64,000 bases of DNA from contig JADDOH010010125.1 of the NCBI GenBank assembly GCA_016648135.1, positions 1-64,000 of the forward strand, read 5' to 3'. Source of the stretch: Agrypnia vestita (lineage: Eukaryota > Arthropoda > Insecta > Trichoptera > Phryganeidae). Shown here piece after piece: positions 1 to 9,645 of the stretch; within the stretch, counting starts at the first letter, position 1; each line of letters opens with the position of its first letter. The notes beneath the pieces were generated by a model that was not told the DNA's origin, searched no databases, and saw only the letters and a program-made list of their open reading frames with translations. The position numbers and the translations under genes were made by a program.

Positions 1-650
1 ATCGTTGCGTGCATTTGAGCTTTTCTACACTTTTCTTTGTAACGGCCATAGTCTCCAATCCATACGTCATCACCGGCAGTATACATGATTCAAAGGCTTT
101 TCTTTTTAGGCTAATTGGGATCTCTTTGTTCTCGAAGATATATTTGAGTTTGCCAAAAGCAGCCCAGCTCATTCCTATTCGTCTTGGCAATTCTGCTGTT
201 TGGTTATCTTTGTTCAATTTTATCTTGTATCCTATGTATATATATTCATCTACTATTTCAATGTTATTATCATTGATAGTGATGACTTTGTTCTCTGGAC
301 TCAAAATTTTTGTTTTCTTTATATTTATCTTAAGACCAACTTTGCTCGAAGCTTCGTGTAGTTCTTTTAGCATAATACTTAGTTCTTTGATATTATTACT
401 TACAACTACTATGTCGTCAGCAAATCTTAGGTGACTTAAATATGTGCCATCTATCTTCACACCTTTTTTATCCCAATTCAGGGTCTTAAATATATCTTCT
501 AAGGCTAACGTGAAGAGTTTAGGCGAGATTGTGTCACCTTGTCGGACACTTTTTTGTATTTTTATTTTTTCAGTTCTAGTGTCGTCGTCAATTATAACAC
601 TCTATTGTTTTCATCTATGCTTTAAACGAACTTTTATTTTAATCCAACTT
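1..650 (-). mobile_element. RTE-clade non-LTR retrotransposon, reverse transcriptase fragment
   Basis: Read on the minus strand, this stretch encodes the second half of an RTE-type reverse transcriptase. Visible motifs are VRQGDTISPKLF (about 545-510), the palm catalytic FADDIV (about 424-407) and the post-RT block PVMTYGLETMAVTKKS (about 80-30). The reading frame is nearly open over the segment and runs off the left edge of the window. The 5' side stops near 650, where a 66-bp minisatellite begins, so the endonuclease domain is missing. The motif order and the spacing of the thumb region fit RTE elements. It is a truncated dead copy. Confidence 0.85.
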
Positions 651-695
651 GAAACAACCGGGCCATAGAGACGCATACAATATTCCAGCTATTTT

Positions 696-1020
696 CAAAC
701 TAAGAGCCGTCTGCATCATCTTTGCTTATGGTAATCTCATCTTAATCCAAACATTAAACATCAAACTAAGGGCCGTCTGCATTATCTTTGTTTATGGTAA
801 TCTCATCTTAATCCAAACATTAAACATCAAACTAAGGGCCGTCTGCATCATCTTTGTTTATGGTAATCTCATCTTAATCCAAACATTAAACATCAAACTA
901 AGGGCCGTCTGCATCATCTTTGTTTATGGTAATCTAATCTTAATCCAAACATTAAACATCAAACTAAGGGCCGTCTGCATCATCTTTGTTTATGGTAATC
1001 TTATCTTAATCCAAACATTT
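696..1020. repeat. 66-bp minisatellite, five tandem copies
   Basis: A 66-bp unit beginning CTAAGGGCCGTCTGC recurs at 700, 766, 832, 898 and 964. The copies are almost identical (the first has AGAGCC for AGGGCC). Because 66 is divisible by 3, the plus strand is open through the array and reads as a 22-residue repeat. That is a by-product of the period, not evidence of a protein. It abuts the truncated RTE copy. Confidence 0.9.
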
Positions 1021-1099
1021 TCCCAAAGGATGAAAAGAAAAAAAATGAGACTGGGGGCTGGTTGTATCAAGAAGCAAGAAAGTAAAATTTACGTTGTAG

Positions 1100-1330
1100 G
1101 AGCATACCCGAACTAAAGAATTACTTAGGCCCGAATACGGAGACAATACTTAGTGATTTAAAGGTTACAGCAAATCAACATCTTAACAAACATAAAATAA
1201 TGGTTTTTAAAATTATGCCAATTACAAATTTCCCACTGAATATAGTAATTTACTTTAACTTACTTTAACAGCCAGTGGAGATGGTGGAGGGGAATGCGGG
1301 ACGGGAGTAGAAGGGAAGATATAATGTACG
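1100..1330. other. Intergenic stretch without a recognised feature
   Basis: AT-rich sequence with no convincing reading frame or repeat match inside the window. Confidence 0.5.
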
Positions 1331-1790
1331 AATTAGTTTGGGTGCGGTTGTGTAGATATTGTTTGTTTTATGTTTCTTATCGTTGAGTTGAAAATGTCAA
1401 TGTGGTGATAGTTTGTGTTAAATGAATTTGTGGATCTGTACATAAAAGAGTTTTGTTTTGAGTTGGTCTTACAAAAGGGGAGATGAAAAGTAGGTGAATG
1501 TCTGTTATTGCGAGTTGGGATGTGGTAAGATATTCGTTGAAGAAGTTCCGGACTATCAACTAGATTGTGTGTTATTTTGAATAGCATCACCGCGTCAGCT
1601 ATGTTTCTTCGACGAGTTAGGGTCTGCATGTTAAAAAACTTCGCAGAGTCTTCATTGCTTAAACTACATTGCTTAAATTTACGCTTTAAAAGCGTAATTT
1701 GCGCATTTGCAGTACAAAATAACACTTTTAATGCGTACCTTAATCTTTAAATCATTTAAGCATTCAGCATTCGGGCATTAGACTTAGAAT
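1330..1790 (-). mobile_element. LINE ORF2 C-terminal fragment (CR1/Jockey-like)
   Basis: The minus strand reads NIADAVMLFKITHNLVDSPE followed by RISYHIPTRNN and HLPFCKTN. This is the usual C-terminal tail of insect Jockey/CR1-type reverse transcriptases (pattern: LYK..NG..DSPELL.. I.. VP.R..R). No RT catalytic motif remains. The upstream part (1660-1790) also matches a second place at 39385-39475, where GCCTTAAAAGCGTAATTT and TTTTAAGGCGTACCTG recur, so both belong to one dispersed family. It is a dead fragment. Confidence 0.7.
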
Positions 1791-1943
1791 ATGACAGTAG
1801 AATTGAATACCTACAGTATAATATGTAATGAACTAAATTTTTATTTATTTTTTGTTCTATTTGAATTAGTACCGTTCTGAATTTGCTTTTGACTTAATAT
1901 TCTTTATTTTTACTGTGTTATTATAACTCATAATTGTTTATAT

Positions 1944-2449
1944 ACAGGGTGTAACAGAGAAAGTCCACATTACTTTACAGTTGGATTCCTGTCTCGATTA
2001 TGAGTCAAATTTCAATAGTTAAGGAGATATGTGACATCAAAGTTTGCATTTTTTCAATATTTCTGACGTATTTTTTGTAGAAAGTTGGACTATCATTAAA
2101 GTAACTTATATATAATATGAAAAATTCATTCCCTTTAATGCAAGTCAAATAAAATGATTAAAATCTTCCAATTCCAATTAGAAGACATTCCAATTGAATT
2201 TTTTTCGGAGTTTTTATTATTTAACTTAACTTTTGTTGAAAATAATTCATTTTTCGTATTCGATATAAGTTACTGTAATGATTCTTCAACGTTTTGTAAA
2301 ATATAAGTCAGAAATATTGAGAAAAAAATTGTAGCCGCATAGCTCCTTAACTATTGATATTAGCTCATTGTTGCTTAAACATTTTCGACTCATATTCAAG
2401 ACTGGAATCTACCTGTAAAGTATTGTGTACTAGCTCTGTTATACCCTGT
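1944..2449. mobile_element. Palindromic MITE, copy A (divergent)
   Basis: Starts ACAGGGTGTAACAGAG and ends with the inverse CTCTGTTATACCCTGT. The two halves are inverted copies of each other over most of about 505 bp (for example TATGAGTCAAATTTCAATAG against its inverse near 2370-2350). There is no coding capacity. It shares internal words such as TTAAGGAGATATG and AAAGTTTGCATTTTTTC with the copies at 9.6, 26.4, 52.1, 53.8, 62.3 and 63.4 kb. Confidence 0.85.
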
Positions 2450-2639
2450 ATATTTATTTATTTTATAGTGATTTAATGACTGTTCATTTCTTTTTTAAAT
2501 ATGTTTTATTTCTATCTAATATTTTTTTTGTTTATTTTATATTGATTTAATTACATTTATTTTATTTTGCTTTTTATGATTGTGCATTCCTCTTGAATAT
2601 GTTTTACTTCGTTTAATTTTTTTTTTAAACCGTGTTTTT

Positions 2640-2702
2640 ATGATTATGTTAAAATTTATACATACCTACTGTAAAAGCCCACTAGGGCGTTGATAAATAA
2701 AT
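2640..2702 (+). mobile_element. LINE 3' end (AAAAGCCC...GGGCGTT hairpin tail)
   Basis: The sequence TGTAAAAGCCCACTAGGGCG followed by TTGATAAATAAATA is the 3' hairpin plus AAAT-type tail also seen (inverted) at 29.0, 29.3 and 29.7 kb behind the CR1/Jockey-like LINE. This is a very short, 5'-truncated copy. Confidence 0.5.
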
Positions 2703-2864
2703 AGAGTAATTTTAATAATTAAGACGGATTGTTTTTGATGGAAACGCAAAAATCGATGATTTAAACGAAAGATTACTACAAACCAAGTTGATGCAACCGG
2801 TTCTAGGCTGAACGCCTATTCTATATATTATTAAAACTTCTATTCTATGTTTTAAAACTCGCTG

Positions 2865-2908
2865 GTTTCCTGGAATATAGTTCGAATCACCTTAACCACT
2901 AGACCTTG
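2865..2908 (-). mobile_element. Possible tRNA-derived SINE remnant
   Basis: The minus strand has TCTAGTGGTTAAGG (box A-like) a few bases before GATTCGAAC (box B-like). The spacing is far shorter than in an intact tRNA promoter, so this can only be a remnant. Weak support. Confidence 0.25.
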
Positions 2909-3129
2909 CAGGGGCGTGCAGTGAGAACAAGAAGCATGATCTTTTCCTAAGCACATATTTTGAAAAGAAACCGATATATATCTCGTAATACTCCTATCAC
3001 AATAATTAGCATATATTTCACATTTGCATCTTTCATTTTATTCTGCCAGATAAATATTTGATTTCGATTTATTCCCAAATATATGTTTAAATAAAATTCA
3101 TGCTTCAATGTTCTAACTGCGCGCGCCTG
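2909..3129. mobile_element. hAT-type MITE, degenerate copy
   Basis: The left end CAGGGGCGTGCAGTGAGAAC is the same as the element at 27817. The interior (TTTTGAAAAGAAACCGATAT, TATTCTGCCAGATAAATATT) matches that copy along its length. The right end is decayed (GTTCTAACTGCGCGCGCCTG). No clear target duplication survives. Confidence 0.75.
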
Positions 3130-3199
3130 CCTAGAAGCTACATTGATATTTCATGAATAATAATAATCACAGTGGTGAGCAAATGTGGCAGTTAGCTTA

Positions 3200-3430
3200 A
3201 CACGCGTTTAGGCTGTCACCGACCTTAATGCGGTTAATAATAGAAACACAAATAAGATGCACATCAGGAACAACACCAAAATTACCAATTAAAGTGGGGG
3301 TACACCAAGGTTCTATCCTGAGCCCCCTGCTATTCATAATGCTCATGAATAATCTAATGGTTCACGAAATGAACAGAATTTTCAAGATTATACTTTTTGC
3401 ATTTTACACCTCGCTCAGCATCAACATTAG
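3200..3430 (+). mobile_element. Non-LTR reverse transcriptase palm fragment
   Basis: The plus strand reads KLPIKVGVHQGSILSPLLF, the RT motif preceding the catalytic aspartates. The catalytic box itself is lost: the frame then reads IILFAFYTSLS where FADD is expected. A short decayed piece of a LINE. Confidence 0.65.
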
Positions 3431-3479
3431 TTTATTATTATCAACTTATAGTAGATAATAGAACTAAATGTATGTACAA

Positions 3480-3800
3480 GGATGATTATAATAAATTATT
3501 CAAAGTATGCAAAATATTACCAATTGACCAAAAAGTAAAACATAATATAAGAAGAAATGATAAATAATATTAATATATACACTGACACGCACCATAACTA
3601 TGCAACCAGATCGACAGGACGAACAATGAGAATACCAATCACTAACAACCTGTATGATGAAAGAAAAAGAGATTATATTGTGCCAAGAATCTTTAATAAA
3701 TTACATAAAAAATTCTTTGAGATGATGCAAGACAAAAAAACTCCATTGGCTTCAAAAAAGTACAAGCTAAAAGAATATATATTAAAGCTATGTACCTAAT
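3480..3800 (+). mobile_element. LINE ORF2 C-terminal fragment
   Basis: The reading frame 3557-3799 reads HNYATRSTGRTMRIPITNN, then VPRIFNKLHKKF and a terminal KKYKLKEYILKL with a stop. This has the shape of Jockey/CR1-type C-termini (HNYNTR..., IP..., FN.LP..., F...LK..L). It may belong to the RT fragment at 3200-3430 with an internal deletion. Confidence 0.55.
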
Positions 3801-4009
3801 CTTATATTAATTTATAATTACATATCATGTACCACTTGTAAAAATCATGCAATACTCGATAATGACCTACACTATAATCTTCATTATAAAATAAAAATTA
3901 TTGTCAAATATTGAAGGCAACCATGCCGTAAAACTGCTGTGCAGTTTGGCATATGTATAATGTAATAAATATATTTTTAAAAAAATATATATATATAAAA
4001 CATCTAATA

Positions 4010-4445
4010 CAAATAGGTTAGCTGAAGTAAATTGCGTCCACAAAACTAATTTCGGTGATCGTGCTTTCGCGGTGGCTGGACCAAAGTTATGGAACAAACT
4101 ACCTAATAAACTGAGACAAACAGACAGCTTACCACAGTTCAAAAAACAACTAAAGACGCATTTATTTAGACAATCCTATAAAAACCTATAGAATCTGACC
4201 ATAACAACACTAGCTAACGTTTTCCACTCCTAGTGTGCACTTCGCGAAAACACATATTCTTTCCTCCCAACTATTATAGTATTAAACATTAAATCCATTT
4301 CTTGCATGCCACCTAGTGAATAAGTAATAGCAAATAAGTTTTTTTAGCAGTAAGCTGTTTTGTAAGATAATTTTCTGTGTAAAGCGCCCTTGAGGTGAGT
4401 ATTCGCGAAAACGGCGCTATATAAATTATTCAAATATTATTATTA
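4010..4445 (+). mobile_element. CR1/L2-like LINE C-terminus and 3' UTR
   Basis: The plus strand reads FGDRAFAVAGPKLWNKLPNK then FKKQLKTHLFRQ and a stop, the classic CR1/L2-like C-terminal block. The 3' UTR ends GGCGCTATATAAATTATTC followed by an ATT repeat, a typical tail of these elements. Only the end of the element is present. It abuts a different LINE that starts near 4450. Confidence 0.75.
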
Positions 4446-4449
4446 TTGT

Positions 4450-4773
4450 TGGCAGATGATGTAGTACTGATAGCGGATAATTATTGTGACTTGCAGAATA
4501 GCCTGGAAAGGTGGAGAAAGCTCTTGAGGGATGATGGCCTAAAAATTATCAGGAAAAGTCTGAATATCTGTACTTGCCATTTGAAGACATAAATGCTGCA
4601 ACTCCTTCGATGCAACTGGATTGGAAAACATTAGCCAACTGTGACGCATTTAAGTATCTGGACTCATTCATTCACAGAGGATGTGCATCGGATGTCGACT
4701 ATAGAATAGGTGTGGGATGGATGAAATTTAGATCCATAACAGGAATCTTGTGTGACCCGAAAATGCCTATAAA
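4450..4773 (+). mobile_element. LINE reverse transcriptase, part 1 (interrupted)
   Basis: The plus strand starts in the catalytic block (LADDVVLIADNYCDLQNSLE) and continues through DGLKI, SRKKSEY-like codons with a frameshift, then FKYLDSFIHRGC and GWMKFRSITGILCDPKMPI. It is cut at 4773 by a Penelope-like insertion and resumes at 5488 after an 11-bp target duplication (ATGCCTATAAA). Parts 2 and 3 lie at 5488-5757 and 6080-6240. Confidence 0.75.
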
Positions 4774-5487
4774 CCCTTGACAAGGTCTGTAACAGACAGA
4801 ATTGCCAGAGCTCTCAAGAAAAGAGACATTAAGACAGTTTTTGGTACCAACTTCAAAATTAAGGATATGTTGAGATCAGCAAAGGATCGAGATCGCTTAG
4901 AAACAGACGGTGTGTATAGACTCGATTGTCAAGACTGCGATAAAGTATACGTGGGGCAAACGGCGCGTACCATTTCCAAAAGGGTCAACGAGCACAAACG
5001 GGCATGCAAACTCGGTCATCCAGAAAAATCAGCACTGGCTGAGCATTTTCTGGATACCGGCCATCATTTTGCATTCGAACCGAAAATCCTTGGAAAGCCT
5101 AAGAGTCACCATGCGCGTCTTATCAAGGAAGCACTAGAAATCTACAAGCATCCGATAAACATTAATAGAGATGATGGTCTCAAATTAAAAACATCTTGGT
5201 ATCCGGCGCTTCAAAGTCATTCTCGTCGCAGACTCCGCAGAGATAGTGATCAGACAACAGATGAATCATACATACAACACAATACAACACATCATGACTT
5301 CGGCACGGTATTGCAAGCCGATACATAACCACAACACCAACATTCAAGACAACACATCAGCCCTGATGATGGACCCTGCAATGGGATCCGAAACGTCGGC
5401 CCGAAAGGTCGTAACAACACGGCATAATACCCCAGTAAACACAAACTTGAAGATTCTGAGTGGCCGTGAAAACCTAAGAACATTCTT
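4774..5487 (+). mobile_element. Penelope-like element, 5'-truncated, with GIY-YIG endonuclease
   Basis: The frame 4777-5328 encodes the end of a Penelope-like reverse transcriptase/endonuclease. The GIY-YIG domain starts at GVY (residues 45-47), followed by a CQDC cysteine pair (51/54), YVG (58-60), Arg64 and the H..H pattern near HKRACKLGH. The tail reads EIYKHPININRDDGLKL, typical of these elements. The RT part is missing through 5' truncation. The insert is bounded by direct repeats ATGCCTATAAA at 4763-4773 and 5488-5498, and interrupts an older LINE. A hammerhead-like motif follows the stop codon. The open 183-codon frame suggests a fairly young insertion. Confidence 0.88.
5359..5402 (+). 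ncRNA. Hammerhead-ribozyme-like motif in Penelope 3' region
   Basis: CTGATGA at 5363, an imperfect stem II (GGACCC with GGGATCC), GAAAC at 5390 and GTC at 5395 follow the hammerhead order. Stem I could form from GCC upstream and GGC downstream. One extra nucleotide sits between CTGATGA and stem II. Hammerheads are known from the terminal repeats of Penelope-like elements; activity here is not shown. Confidence 0.55.
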
Positions 5488-5757
5488 ATGCCTATAAAAC
5501 TTCAAGGAAAGATATACCAGACTATTGTTAGACCCGCGATAATATATGGCTCCGAATGCTGGACTATGTACAGCTCCTACTCTAGGCAACTCGAAACAGC
5601 AGAAATGAGAATGCTTAGATGGTCTTAGAGTTACACTAAAAGATAGGATTAAAAGTTCACGCTTTCGTGGTAGCCTGGGTATCAGGGACATAAACAGTAA
5701 GATGGAGGAACGTATGGGCACATAACACCATCAGACCACACAGTGAAGCAGGCAATG
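5488..5757 (+). mobile_element. LINE reverse transcriptase, part 2
   Basis: Continuation of the LINE cut at 4773. It reads MPIKLQGKIYQTIVRPAIIYG then SECWTMYS and AEMRMLRW, the usual post-RT block. Downstream frames are broken by stops. A second insertion, the end of a CR1/L2-like LINE, interrupts it near 5757. Confidence 0.7.
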
Positions 5758-6079
5758 TTTATGTTAATTTATATAGCGCCATTTTTGCGTAAGAGACGCT
5801 TCGATGGCGCTTTACAGGTGCGACATCCCGAAAAAACGAGTTTTTAGGCTCTTCTTGAAGAGTTCTTGGTTCTCCATAGATCGCAGCACTGGAGGCAGCT
5901 GATTCCACACAGCTGGGCGCGCAAAGCTGGAAGCACGTTCCGCAAACTTGGTGGCTCCAGGTCTCCTTGGTACTACCAGCCTGCAGAGTGCCTCCGATAT
6001 AGCTGACCGCAGTGTGAGCCGTCTTCCAGTGATATTGAGCTATGTCTTCCAGTGATATCCAATGTCTACGGAGCTTCAT
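5758..6079 (-). mobile_element. CR1/L2-like LINE C-terminus and tail
   Basis: On the minus strand it reads FAERASSFARPAVWNQLPP, LFKKSLKTRFF and a stop, followed by a 3' UTR ending GGCGCTATATAAATTAAC. This is the same class of 3' end as the plus-strand copy at 4010-4445. It sits inside the older LINE. A convincing target duplication is not visible. Confidence 0.7.
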
Positions 6080-6240
6080 CGACAGTCATCTAGAGGAAGA
6101 CCAAAGAACTCCTGGATGACTCAATGCTCCAAAATATTACAGAGAACGGCCTGGATGATATCCAGAACTGAAGAGGAGAAGAGCCGACCCCAACAGCCTA
6201 CCTAGGCAACGAGTTGGGACAGCGCAAGGAAGAAGAAAGA
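6080..6240 (+). mobile_element. LINE reverse transcriptase, part 3 (C-terminal end)
   Basis: Reads RGRPKNSWMTQCSK and ends in ATSWDSARKKKD-like codons, the expected last part of the LINE whose parts 1 and 2 lie at 4450-5757. The order and strand agree, so the three pieces are one element split twice. Confidence 0.55.
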
Positions 6241-6660
6241 CCGACGCTTAGTGTGCTTGAAAATTTTGAAAAATCACAACACGTATTGTACAAAAATGAA
6301 TACGATAAAAGCCCTACGACGTTATGAAATATTATATTGAGCTAGTTCACAAAATGAACCACTTAAAAAATTCGCCAATAACACTTTTCGCCGCTATTTA
6401 AAGAGAGAATTGTAAGGTCTTAATTTGAAGCACTAAATACTCGAGGAGACCTTTGAATGAGGTCCGCGAGCAGCGGCCCTCGCCGGGGCCCTTTTATCGT
6501 TATTTGCCAATTATTGTCAAATGTTTGTGAGCGACCATTGTGCGCAGAGACCGGAACTCGATTCCAGTGCCGGCTCGAAATACGGCCCTTTTGTTTAAAA
6601 TTGAGTAGACTAGATTTAAATATTAATTTATACATAACTAGCTCTTTTCAAAACTCGCAG
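6241..6660. other. No recognised feature
   Basis: A mixed stretch with one GC-richer block near 6465-6500. No reading frame or repeat could be identified. Confidence 0.4.
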
Positions 6661-6661
6661 T

Positions 6662-6995
6662 TTGCCAACGCAACATGGAGCGGAGTATGCTAAACATAAG
6701 GCTTTATGACAGGTGGACGAATACAAAAATAAGGAAAAAGACAAAAGTTAGCGATGTTATACAAAAAGAAAAAAAACTCAAATGGAACTGGACTGGTCAT
6801 GTTACGAGAACAAGCAGAGAAAAGTGGACGAAAGACGTAATGGAATGGTATCCCAGAAATGGAAAAAGACAAAAAGGACGTCAAATTAAGAGATGGGAAG
6901 ATGACCTAAAGGATGAAGAAGAATAGCTCACGACAGAGACGAGTGGAAAAAACTAGGGGAGGCCTATATCAGAGAGACAACCTGACCAACAAACT
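6662..6995 (+). mobile_element. RTE-type LINE 3' end
   Basis: Reads QRNMERSMLNIRLYD, then LKWNWTGHV and RQIKRWEDDLKD, followed by EAYIRETT-like codons. This is the standard C-terminus of RTE elements. It is severely 5'-truncated. A TA dinucleotide tract (about 7019-7053) follows shortly after. Confidence 0.8.
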
Positions 6996-7018
6996 TGCTG
7001 CTTAAATGACATTTACTA

Positions 7019-7022
7019 CGTA

Positions 7023-7053
<31 letters not shown>
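7019..7053. repeat. TA microsatellite
   Basis: About 17 TA units in a row, followed by a TG-rich stretch. Confidence 0.9.
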
Positions 7054-7060
<7 letters not shown>

Positions 7061-7139
7061 GTGGTGTGTGTGTGCGCATGTATGTGTGTATATCTTACTA
7101 TTTCAGTGTAACATTTTTTTTTTTTTTAAATAGAGATGC

Positions 7140-7305
7140 GAACACGGAATACGTATCACATTAATATTCTTACTACTTTCAAACTAAGCTAAAATGCTTG
7201 TGCTATGAAAATAGGACTAACTTGCTAGACTGGAGTGAGATTCGAACCCGCGACCTTTGGATCACGAGGCGAGTGTCCTAACCACAAGACCAACAAGCTA
7301 CTCTT
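7140..7305 (-). mobile_element. tRNA-derived SINE
   Basis: The minus strand carries a box A-like GTTGGTCTTGTGGTTAGGAC (7294-7275) and box B GGGTTCGAATCTC (7249-7237) at tRNA-like spacing. The acceptor stem does not close and no tRNA 3' end is present, so this is a SINE head rather than a tRNA gene. Confidence 0.6.
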
Positions 7306-7414
7306 TTTTCTATTTTCTATTTTTCTATTTACTTATATTAAAATTGTTATTAAAATGGTCAGTGAATAAAGGCTTTATTTATTTTATTTATTATACTGAA
7401 TTTAAATATTAATT

Positions 7415-8040
7415 TATACATAACTAGCTCTTTTCACCCGGCGTTGCACCGGTTAAGGGAAACAAAGTTCCATTGTTTTGCAAAGGCAATGACAAAAATA
7501 TTTAAAAACAATTTTTCCATTTAATCTAGGCTATGCTGGATGGCATTTTCAGGGGGAAATGTGTTTTCCACCTTACCTCTTCTTTTAAGTACCTATATTT
7601 TCCGCCGGTTCCTAAAGAAAAAGTGTGCAAAATTTGAGTCAGGTCGGTCAAACGGTGTAGATTTGTGTAGAAAATATATCGGAGAGAGGGAGTCTGATAA
7701 AGCAGGAGAGGGGAATGTTGCCAATGTTACCCGCCGGGTTAGAAAGAATAAGTATGAAAAATTAGAGATTTATATGAAAAATATATCAGGGAGAGAGGGA
7801 GGGGGAAAAATGGAGAAGGGAATTGTCACCTATCTTATCCGCCAGGTTCTAAAGGATAAGTACTCAAAATTTTATGCATATCGGTCAAACGCTGTAGATT
7901 TGTTTAGAGAACTGAATGGAGATCCACCGCATTCCCAGGACCATTTTGTGAGCGAGAGCTCCCATATCGGTCCTACTCATACGTTGTCAGGTTGACATTT
8001 TTTTAGACAGACAGACATTGAGTTTTATAGATATAGATTA
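7415..8040 (+). repeat. Dispersed repeat ending in GACAGACATTGAGTTTTATAG
   Basis: Begins AACTAGCTCTTTTCACCCGG and ends with a GACA-rich stretch plus GAGTTTTATAGATATAGAT. Inner words (CGGTCAAACGGTGTAGATTT, GTTACCCGCC, TCCCATATCGGTCCTACTCA) recur at 10955-11262, 12225-12390 and 16560-16740. The 151-codon open frame inside (7540-7995) is repeat sequence, not a gene. Its class is not determined. Confidence 0.6.
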
Positions 8041-8159
8041 GTCGAGCGTGAACGTTTTATTAAGAAAATGAAAAAAATTAGGTATTTATGACTCCCAGGC
8101 TTTAAATTAACATGGTCAAGAAGAATCCACAACAGAGACGAAGATTTCAAAAAGGAAAA

Positions 8160-8345
8160 ATAGGTGTCTTTGGGTGTTCAGAGGGCTTACAACCTGTCAT
8201 TGGCTTGGTTGAAGTGACCACTGCATTAAGTAAATTGTTCACTTAAGCCAGCCAAGTCAGATTGAATGGCCCATAGACGCCATTCCATAACTAATTTCCC
8301 ATACAAATAGCTTAGTCTCTGTAGGACATCTATAATATGTGTTAT
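8160..8345. repeat. Dispersed repeat family (three copies in window)
   Basis: Contains TCACTTAAGCCAGC, CCATAC.AAATTAGCTT.GTCTC-type words and ends near a GACATCTATAAT sequence. Related segments lie at 22380-22505 and 58435-58570. Non-coding; class unknown. Confidence 0.45.
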
Positions 8346-8474
8346 GATTTGGTGGCAAGGCAGTCGTGGGGGCGTTTCACGGGTTTGTGCCTCCGAATAC
8401 TCGACCGCAACGGCTGTATCTTAATTAGGGTGTTAACTATTTATTAATACTAATAAAAACTATAATAAGTACTG

Positions 8475-8560
8475 AATCCAGCTGAACAAGAAACCCAGTT
8501 CAGATACCTTGGCAGTGAAATGCTCAGCTCTCATGACCTCCTCAAAGAAGTTAGGTTTCA
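8475..8560 (+). mobile_element. LINE fragment (RTE-like thumb)
   Basis: Reads EQETQFRYLGSEMLSSHDL and KEVRFQV, matching the usual YLGS segment after the RT catalytic box. Very short. Confidence 0.5.
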
Positions 8561-8639
8561 GGTTTCAGTCCTTCGTAGACCTCCGGCGGGCGGCCGGAGG
8601 CTATGGCCCTTAGAGTATCTATCATTGTCTGTATAATCA

Positions 8640-9190
8640 TTTTATGGTGGTTTACAGTCTTATGGTGGAGAAAGTCCAAAAGAAGTTTCTGAGATATCTC
8701 TACACGAGAGAGTACGGGCATTATCCTTGGCTTTACCCAACCGAGTTTCTCCAAGGTATGCTTGGCTACAATAGTCTAGAGACTAGAAGGAATGAGTATT
8801 TGATTACACATTTTTATGCATTGTTGCGCGGTATGATCGATAATCCTGAAATTATGCAGAGCATTGGTTTGTATGTATTACATTAGACATCGTCAGCATA
8901 GATTGTTTCACATTCCAATATACAGGACCAACCTGCCGATGGTTATGCCTGTTCGAAGAGCCACAGCTATGCTGAACAAAATCGCTTTGGGTATTGAATA
9001 TATCAATATATATTCCATGTGTCTGAGGGGGTTTTCCGAAGCGGGATTCTCCCACACCTTTGACCAGATTTTATGTTATTTTTAATTTATTATTTTATTT
9101 TGATATATACTTCCTAATACGTATGCCTTAAACATTTTGTTTGTAATATACATATTATCAATAAATAAATTGAATTGAATTGAATTGAAT
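8640..9190 (+). mobile_element. Jockey-like LINE C-terminus with TTGAA tail
   Basis: Two overlapping frames give KVQKKFLRYLYTREYG, YPTEFLQGMLGYNSLETRR and, after a +1 shift near 8864-8886, IYRTNLPMVMPVRR. This is the typical tail of insect Jockey-type reverse transcriptases. The 3' end is followed by an ATTGA/TTGAA pentamer run at about 9165-9190, which probably is the element tail. Confidence 0.75.
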
Positions 9191-9390
9191 CATACACTTT
9201 TGTACTTGTTTTATCTAGATAATAAATCATCAAATATTCCCGAAAAAGCAAGTACTCCAAACCATCTCCAAACCACCCAAATAACTTCGTTCCCGTAGCA
9301 TGTAGAGGTGTTTTATTCATATGAATAAATAAATATTTATTGGTGTATACCGAGTGGTGTTTTATTTAATTATTAAATATATTTTTAATG

Positions 9391-9640
9391 CGCAGCGGTA
9401 CTCCTCGCGCCGGCCCTGGCCGCCAACAACAATGTGACCCGTCTGAATGGGCGAGAGGGTAAATATTTATTTGTTCCTAATAATCCCATAAACATGAGCG
9501 GCAGAGGAGGCGAAACGGCCCCAATCATTTCTATTGTTTGCCTCTGGTGTATTTACAGCACACATCGCCGTCAACCACTTCTTCATCGGCCGCTGTTTCC
9601 TCCTCGGCTTCAATATCATACTTAACACACACGCCACCAA
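9391..9640 (+). other. GC-rich island, possible exon or regulatory block
   Basis: A GC-rich block within AT-rich DNA. A preceding GCGCAG and a following GAGG/GTAAAT could be splice sites. One plus frame is open and reads VLLAPALAANNNVTRL. There is no homology I recognise. It may equally be a non-coding island; the palindromic MITE at 9646 starts at its right edge. Confidence 0.2.
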
Positions 9641-9645
9641 AATAT

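Noticed and set aside
696..1020. Possible CRISPR-like array
   Set aside because: Units abut without spacers, and the window is a eukaryotic genome.
649..1116. 155-codon open frame with a repeating 22-residue unit
   Set aside because: It is the translation of a 66-bp minisatellite whose period is a multiple of three; no start context or homology.
7235..7300. tRNA gene on the minus strand
   Set aside because: Box A and B fit, but the acceptor stem does not close and the sequence continues as a SINE.
7540..7995. 151-codon frame
   Set aside because: Lies inside a dispersed repeat found at several other places.
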